Positions 60,479 to 64,000 of a stretch of DNA of 64,000 nucleotides are shown here, in pieces. Numbering within the stretch: position 1 is the stretch's first letter; every line of letters begins with the position of its first letter. The notes beneath the pieces are model-generated. The model was not told the DNA's origin and did not search any database. It was given only the letters and a program-made list of their open reading frames with translations. A program made the translations under genes and the position numbers. Origin of the DNA: JANWKQ01 sp964624635 (GTDB taxonomy: Bacteria; Bacteroidota; Bacteroidia; CAIKAF01); the NCBI GenBank assembly GCA_964624635.1, contig CAZUXM010000001.1, positions 96,264 through 160,263 on the forward strand. The letters are read 5' to 3'.

Positions 60479-61603
60479 ATGAGTGGAAATATCTATATAC
60501 CTAAGCCTTGTCATGAGAACTGGAACAATATGTCAGTTGAGGAAAAAGGGCGCCATTGTGCTGTTTGCAGTAAAGTAGTAAAAGACTTTACAGGGATGCA
60601 AAAAAAAGAGATTATTGATGTTTTAAAAGAAACTACAGGAGAGGTATGTGGAAGAATAAAAGCCAATGAGGTAACGCCAACCAAAAAACAACAGGCGTCT
60701 CATGTCATCCAAAATTGGTTATTTCGAAAAGGTATTTATCCGATAATGGCCTTATTAGGATTTAGTTTAATTAATAAAAAAGCCAGTGCACAAATAGTCC
60801 CTCATAAAATGGGCAAAATGGCCTATAATGATTATCACACCAATAATAAAAAAATTACTGTGGTAGTAAAACATACAAACGGTAATGTACCTATTCCAAA
60901 TGCAACTGTTCAAGTAGTAGGAGGTGTAAGAAAACAAATAGAAGCATTAACTACTAGTGCATTGGGTAAAGCAGTATTTGAATTAAGTGCCAATAATCTT
61001 AATTCAGAATCTATAGAAGTAGAAGTAACTGCTCCGGGTTACGAAACTAAAATAGTAACCATACAACTCATTAAAGAAGTCCAAACGGTTGAAATTCGCA
61101 TGGAGAATGAATTAATGATGATGGGTGAAATGATGTATATTCCAGAACCGGATACTCCAATAGAAAATATGATTGTTAAGCAAGTGGATACTACCGAAAA
61201 AGTACAAATTGTAAAATGTTCCAAAGTAGAAATTATTCAATTACCTAAAATTACTGAACAAGATACAGCTGTATTAAATATGGTACCTATAGAATATCCA
61301 ATGGATGAAAATACAAACGTGCTTACTGAAGCTGATCTTCTACAAATAGAAAATCAAACCATTGGAGCATCATTTAATGTATTTCCTGTTCCGGCCAATG
61401 ACATGGTAAATATTACTACCAATTCGGGAGAGAAGTTTAACTTAGATTTATTTGATGAAAATGGTAAAAAAATATTGGCTGTAGGAAATGCAATTGAAAG
61501 ATATCAGATGAATGTGTCCAATTATTCTTCAGGAGTTTATTATTTACTTATTCATGCTAATGGTAAAGCCATAGAAACCAAAAAGATTATTGTAACTCAT
61601 TAA
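60479..61603 (+). CDS. Cys-cluster T9SS protein with internal signal region
   Basis: 374 residues with an unusual order. Residues 1-70 are a cytosolic-looking domain with Cys11, Cys27, Cys30 and Cys57 (PKPCHENW, GRHCAVCSKVVKDFTGM, EVCGR), probably zinc. A hydrophobic helix (about 81-98) and then KASA-Q at 101-105 form a signal-peptidase-like site. After it comes a carboxypeptidase-regulatory-like beta sandwich (VVVKHTNGNVPIPNATVQV) and a T9SS tail (FNVFPVPANDMVNI, GVYYLLIHAN). So the Cys domain would stay inside while the rest leaves the cell. Known family in Bacteroidota, but role unknown. Confidence 0.82.
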   Translation: MSGNIYIPKPCHENWNNMSVEEKGRHCAVCSKVVKDFTGMQKKEIIDVLKETTGEVCGRIKANEVTPTKKQQASHVIQNWLFRKGIYPIMALLGFSLINKKASAQIVPHKMGKMAYNDYHTNNKKITVVVKHTNGNVPIPNATVQVVGGVRKQIEALTTSALGKAVFELSANNLNSESIEVEVTAPGYETKIVTIQLIKEVQTVEIRMENELMMMGEMMYIPEPDTPIENMIVKQVDTTEKVQIVKCSKVEIIQLPKITEQDTAVLNMVPIEYPMDENTNVLTEADLLQIENQTIGASFNVFPVPANDMVNITTNSGEKFNLDLFDENGKKILAVGNAIERYQMNVSNYSSGVYYLLIHANGKAIETKKIIVTH

Positions 61604-62136
61604 ACAAACCTAAATTCGGATTTGAGTCCTTGTATTTGTTCAAGATGTCGTTGCATATGATCAGCCATAAAACCTAATGTTTGTTTGAGGTTAATATAGC
61701 CTACAACAGGATGTTTAAATAACTCACGATTTTTATGTTCTGCAGGAACATTTTCAAAAACTTTTCTTAGTTGATCACGGCTAGCTTGCCAGTCTTTAAA
61801 AAGTTGGTCTACTTCATACGGACCATCCGGTTCGGTAAGCACCTTAGGAGCTCTGAATTTTCTTTTTGAACGCAAAGCATATCGTAATAATGAAGCCCTA
61901 TACCATGATTTAATTCCTGAATTTTTACTTTCCTCAGGTGTCTGTAATTTTTTTTGAATGTAAAGAATTGTGCCCGCTTCTACTCCTTTTATATGATGTA
62001 TTACTTCATTGATACTCCACCCCCCTGAATCAGGTTTTTTGTTGAGTTGTTCGTATGAAAGACCTTGCGTTTCTTTTTGATACTCATTCAAAAGATCTTC
62101 CAACCTGTTGAATCTTTGTATAAACAAAGCATCCAT
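61600..62136 (-). CDS. DinB-family protein
   Basis: 178 residues. GGWSINEVIHHIKGVEAGTILYIQKKL gives the first metal His, and LKQTLGFMADHMQRHLEQIQGL the last two, as in the DinB_2 helical bundle. Different from the DinB protein at 12965. The ATG shares a base with the transketolase stop codon (TAATG), so the pair is translationally coupled. Function unknown; thiol-dependent transferases are known in the family. Confidence 0.85.
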   Translation of the reverse strand: MDALFIQRFNRLEDLLNEYQKETQGLSYEQLNKKPDSGGWSINEVIHHIKGVEAGTILYIQKKLQTPEESKNSGIKSWYRASLLRYALRSKRKFRAPKVLTEPDGPYEVDQLFKDWQASRDQLRKVFENVPAEHKNRELFKHPVVGYINLKQTLGFMADHMQRHLEQIQGLKSEFRFV

Positions 62137-62993
62137 TATCTAACGGTTAAAGTTTCGGAGGTTAGTTGTGCTCCGGCTTCCCCATGTAATTCTTTTAATA
62201 GATCGTTTACTTCCTCATGAGTAAAATTACAGAACCAACGATCGGCCCTTTCGGAAATACTTGGTAAACCTCTTCCTCTAATAGTATCAGCAATAATTAC
62301 ATTGGGCTTACCTGATTCGATAGGCAAATTAGCAAAAGCTGTTTCGAGGGCATTAAAGTCATGTCCATTAATACGTCTTACAGCACAACCAAATGCTTTA
62401 AATTTATCTTGCAATGGTTCTAAAGGCAAAAGATCTTCGGTGCGTATATTGGCTTGAAATTGGTTTCTATCAACTAAAAATATCAGATTATCTAGTTTAT
62501 AGGCTTGTGCAATAAGTACTGCCTCCCAACATGAACCTTCATTCAATTCGCCGTCCCCGGTAACCACTACTACCTTATTTTTACCACCACGCATTTTAAT
62601 ATCCATAGCAATACCAACTGCTACTGACGGCAAATGACCCAATGAACCGGAATAATATTCTATTCCCGGAATGTTTCTGTTTGGATGCCAGTATATAGAA
62701 TCGTTGCTTTTTAAATGGTTTTTCAGTCTTTCTTTTTCAATCCAGCCCAGTTCAGCAAACACACCATATAAAGCTGGAACATCATGTCCTTTTGATAATA
62801 ATAAATAATCTCTATCGGGGTCTTTTAAGTTCTGAGGATTTACATTAAGATATTCATTATACAGATAAACAAAAAGATCTGCACAAGAAAGAGATGCTCC
62901 AATAAAACATCCACCATCAGTACTCATACGAATGATATGTTCACGAACTTTAAGTGCTTGGTCCTGAAGGATTTTTATTTTTTCAATTTGCAT
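62136..62993 (-). CDS. transketolase, N-terminal half
   Basis: 285 residues; only the thiamin-diphosphate (PP) domain. SKGHDVPALYGVF and GSLGHLPSVAVGIAMD are family motifs, and VTGDGELNEGSCWEAVLIAQ...LVDRNQFQ is the ThDP-Mg site. Split transketolases have the C-terminal (Pyr) domain as a separate gene, normally adjacent. Here the next gene downstream is DinB, and no C-terminal half is within the window. So the partner lies elsewhere, or this is an orphan PP-domain used in another sugar pathway. Confidence 0.9.
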   Translation of the reverse strand: MQIEKIKILQDQALKVREHIIRMSTDGGCFIGASLSCADLFVYLYNEYLNVNPQNLKDPDRDYLLLSKGHDVPALYGVFAELGWIEKERLKNHLKSNDSIYWHPNRNIPGIEYYSGSLGHLPSVAVGIAMDIKMRGGKNKVVVVTGDGELNEGSCWEAVLIAQAYKLDNLIFLVDRNQFQANIRTEDLLPLEPLQDKFKAFGCAVRRINGHDFNALETAFANLPIESGKPNVIIADTIRGRGLPSISERADRWFCNFTHEEVNDLLKELHGEAGAQLTSETLTVR

Positions 62994-63155
62994 ATTATTA
63001 AATCAAAGGTACATTTTTAAAGTCATAAACTCTCTTTTATATTCTCAAAATGAGACAAGAAGATTTATTGAATGATAAACAAAAACATTATTTACATTTT
63101 CCCAAATATCATATTTTTTAAGATATTGCGCTCATAAACATTAAAAAAAACATAC

Positions 63156-63656
63156 ATGAAAAATTTTATCAAAACTGGGGTTTTGTTTCTAATTATTATG
63201 ATGCTAAACAGCTGTTGGACAAAACTGGGCGATTTTACTATTATTTCAAATCGTTCTGTAGCCCTTGATGGAAGCACTGAATATGTTGAATTATCAAGAG
63301 GGGTCAAAGCAAAAGGTCGTCAAAAGAAAAAACAAGCGGGAGCATTAGATGTTGCTATTGAAAACATGCTAAAAGCAACACCGGGAGGAGAATTTGTTAA
63401 AAACATCAGTGTTGATATTACATGGGGTGGTAATTATGTTAGAGTAACAGGTGATGTTTGGGGTGTTAAAAAAGCAGATGGCGAACAAACAAATGTAAAA
63501 GGTTTTCAAGTTGGTGACCGAGTGCAATGGGGTAAAAAACTAGGAACAATTTTATCGCTAATAGACAGCTCTTTTGCCCTTGTGCAAATGGATGGTGATG
63601 AAGCCGGAACCAAAGTACGTTATGAGAATTTAATTCGCATAGACAAAAAAGAATAA
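63156..63656 (+). CDS. lipoprotein of unknown function
   Basis: 166 residues. Signal with lipobox MLNSC (Cys20). The middle is basic (KAKGRQKKKQ). The end has VGDRVQWGKKLGTILSLIDSSFALVQMDGDE, a small SH3- or Tudor-like barrel pattern. It has its own terminator just after the stop. Function not known; divergent from the transketolase gene. Confidence 0.75.
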   Translation: MKNFIKTGVLFLIIMMLNSCWTKLGDFTIISNRSVALDGSTEYVELSRGVKAKGRQKKKQAGALDVAIENMLKATPGGEFVKNISVDITWGGNYVRVTGDVWGVKKADGEQTNVKGFQVGDRVQWGKKLGTILSLIDSSFALVQMDGDEAGTKVRYENLIRIDKKE

Positions 63657-63670
63657 CATGAATTTATTCA

Positions 63671-63699
63671 AAAAAACCGTAACGTTGTTACGGTTTTTT
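63671..63699. terminator. bidirectional terminator
   Basis: AAAAAACCGTAAC-GTT-GTTACGGTTTTTT, 13 pairs, T-runs on both sides, between the lipoprotein gene and the convergent cytidylyltransferase. It overlaps the last codons of the latter. Confidence 0.9.
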
Positions 63700-64000
63700 T
63701 TTATCCGTATTTTTCCATTTATCCTCAATATGTTTCAACTCACTTAAATGATTTTTATACCAATATTCTCCTGCCCGGGTATGATTAATTTCTGCTATTG
63801 CCGGCATTTTTTCTAATAGTTGTAAAATATCATTAATAGTAAAAAGCGGATTTTTAGGGTATAGTTCTTCGTAGACAGTTTTGATGAATTGAAAGTCCTC
63901 CGCATAATCAAGGGTCCAACGATGGGTGGTACTTAAATCAATTCCACGGTTCCAAATAACTTCGCCTATTCTGAACAAGTTTGGGTTCTCCCAAATATAA
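63688..64000 (-). CDS. SpsF-like cytidylyltransferase, C-terminal part (truncated by window edge)
   Basis: The frame is open to the window end, so the gene starts beyond it; a TTG at 63978 is internal. The visible 104 residues, YIWENPNLFRIGEV and HRWTLDYAEDFQFIKTVYEELYPKNPLFTINDILQLLEK, are the typical end of the SpsF/NeuA-like cytidylyltransferases that charge acidic sugars or polyols with CMP. A polysaccharide or glycan cluster may therefore begin right of the window. The stop lies inside the terminator hairpin. Confidence 0.8.
   Translation of the reverse strand, partial: YIWENPNLFRIGEVIWNRGIDLSTTHRWTLDYAEDFQFIKTVYEELYPKNPLFTINDILQLLEKMPAIAEINHTRAGEYWYKNHLSELKHIEDKWKNTDKKKP

Noticed and set aside
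1..64000. Defence island, prophage, CRISPR, secretion-toxin cluster
   Set aside because: No cas genes, restriction enzymes, integrase, phage structural genes or toxin-antitoxin pairs are recognisable.

Overview
The window looks like AT-rich chromosomal DNA from a member of the Bacteroidota, probably Flavobacteriales-like. Seven secreted proteins end in a type IX secretion (T9SS) sorting domain with a YPNP-like start. Several promoters follow the Bacteroidota pattern TTG-N17-21-TAnnTTTG. Ribosome-binding sites are poorly marked. The tmRNA tag ends in YALAA. The species cannot be named from the sequence alone. Two runs of ten Ns (12487-12496 and 35206-35215) are scaffold joins. The second one splits hemW, and the flanking bases read through in frame if the Ns are removed.

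Layout. 1-4.6 kb: a truncated large protein, an AlkB-type membrane hydroxylase, a BadF-type sugar kinase and a Ppx/GppA phosphatase, all on + and tightly packed. 4.6-9.3 kb: two unknown genes, then clpX, clpP and tig, each of the last three with a clear terminator nearby. 9.3-11.1 kb: tRNA-Leu(TAG), a 720-bp gene-free stretch, a Lys/Ala/Pro histone-H1-like protein, a 59-residue lipoprotein, tRNA-Arg(CCG) and initiator tRNA-Met. 11.1-19.2 kb: a T9SS cargo, small secreted or DinB-type proteins, a LuxE-like ligase, a very acidic small protein, a PhoB/PhoR-like two-component pair, a Bax-inhibitor-1 membrane protein and dCTP deaminase. 19.3-21.7 kb: a compact operon of an OB-fold protein, YceI, a CxxCH haem lipoprotein and a beta-barrel protein. 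21.7-31.8 kb: mixed enzymes, then a desaturase / RetSat-like oxidoreductase / desaturase trio. 31.8-32.7 kb: intergenic repeats, a 29-bp perfect inverted repeat and ssrA (tmRNA). 32.8-44 kb: DAHP synthase-chorismate mutase, TetR regulator, hemW, PhoD-like phosphatase, an IS200-like (RAYT-type) transposase flanked by short palindromes, ALDH7-type dehydrogenase, RseP protease and a MopE-repeat T9SS protein. 44-51 kb: a Crp/Fnr regulator close to a perfect TTGAT-N4-ATCAA box, a GT39-like membrane protein, two paralogous secreted proteins, an amidohydrolase and prfB with its programmed +1 frameshift. 51-64 kb: a 1186-residue glycine-rich surface protein, an amino-acid permease, an MBL-fold lipoprotein overlapping a Cys-loop-type (pLGIC) channel gene, a beta-helix T9SS protein, a Cys-cluster protein with an unusually long signal region, an N-terminal transketolase half, and a truncated SpsF-like cytidylyltransferase.

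How parts fit. ssrA, clpX, clpP, tig and rseP form a protein quality-control theme, although they are not one operon. The T9SS cargo suggests heavy investment in surface and secreted proteins. No CRISPR array, restriction system, prophage or recognisable defence island is visible. The most unusual items are the ligand-gated channel homologue with half of a Cys-loop and its overlapping hydrolase, the Fnr-box/regulator pair, the Cys-cluster protein with an internal signal-peptidase site, the desaturase-RetSat-desaturase trio, and the transposase palindrome that supplies a start codon to a neighbouring lipoprotein gene.
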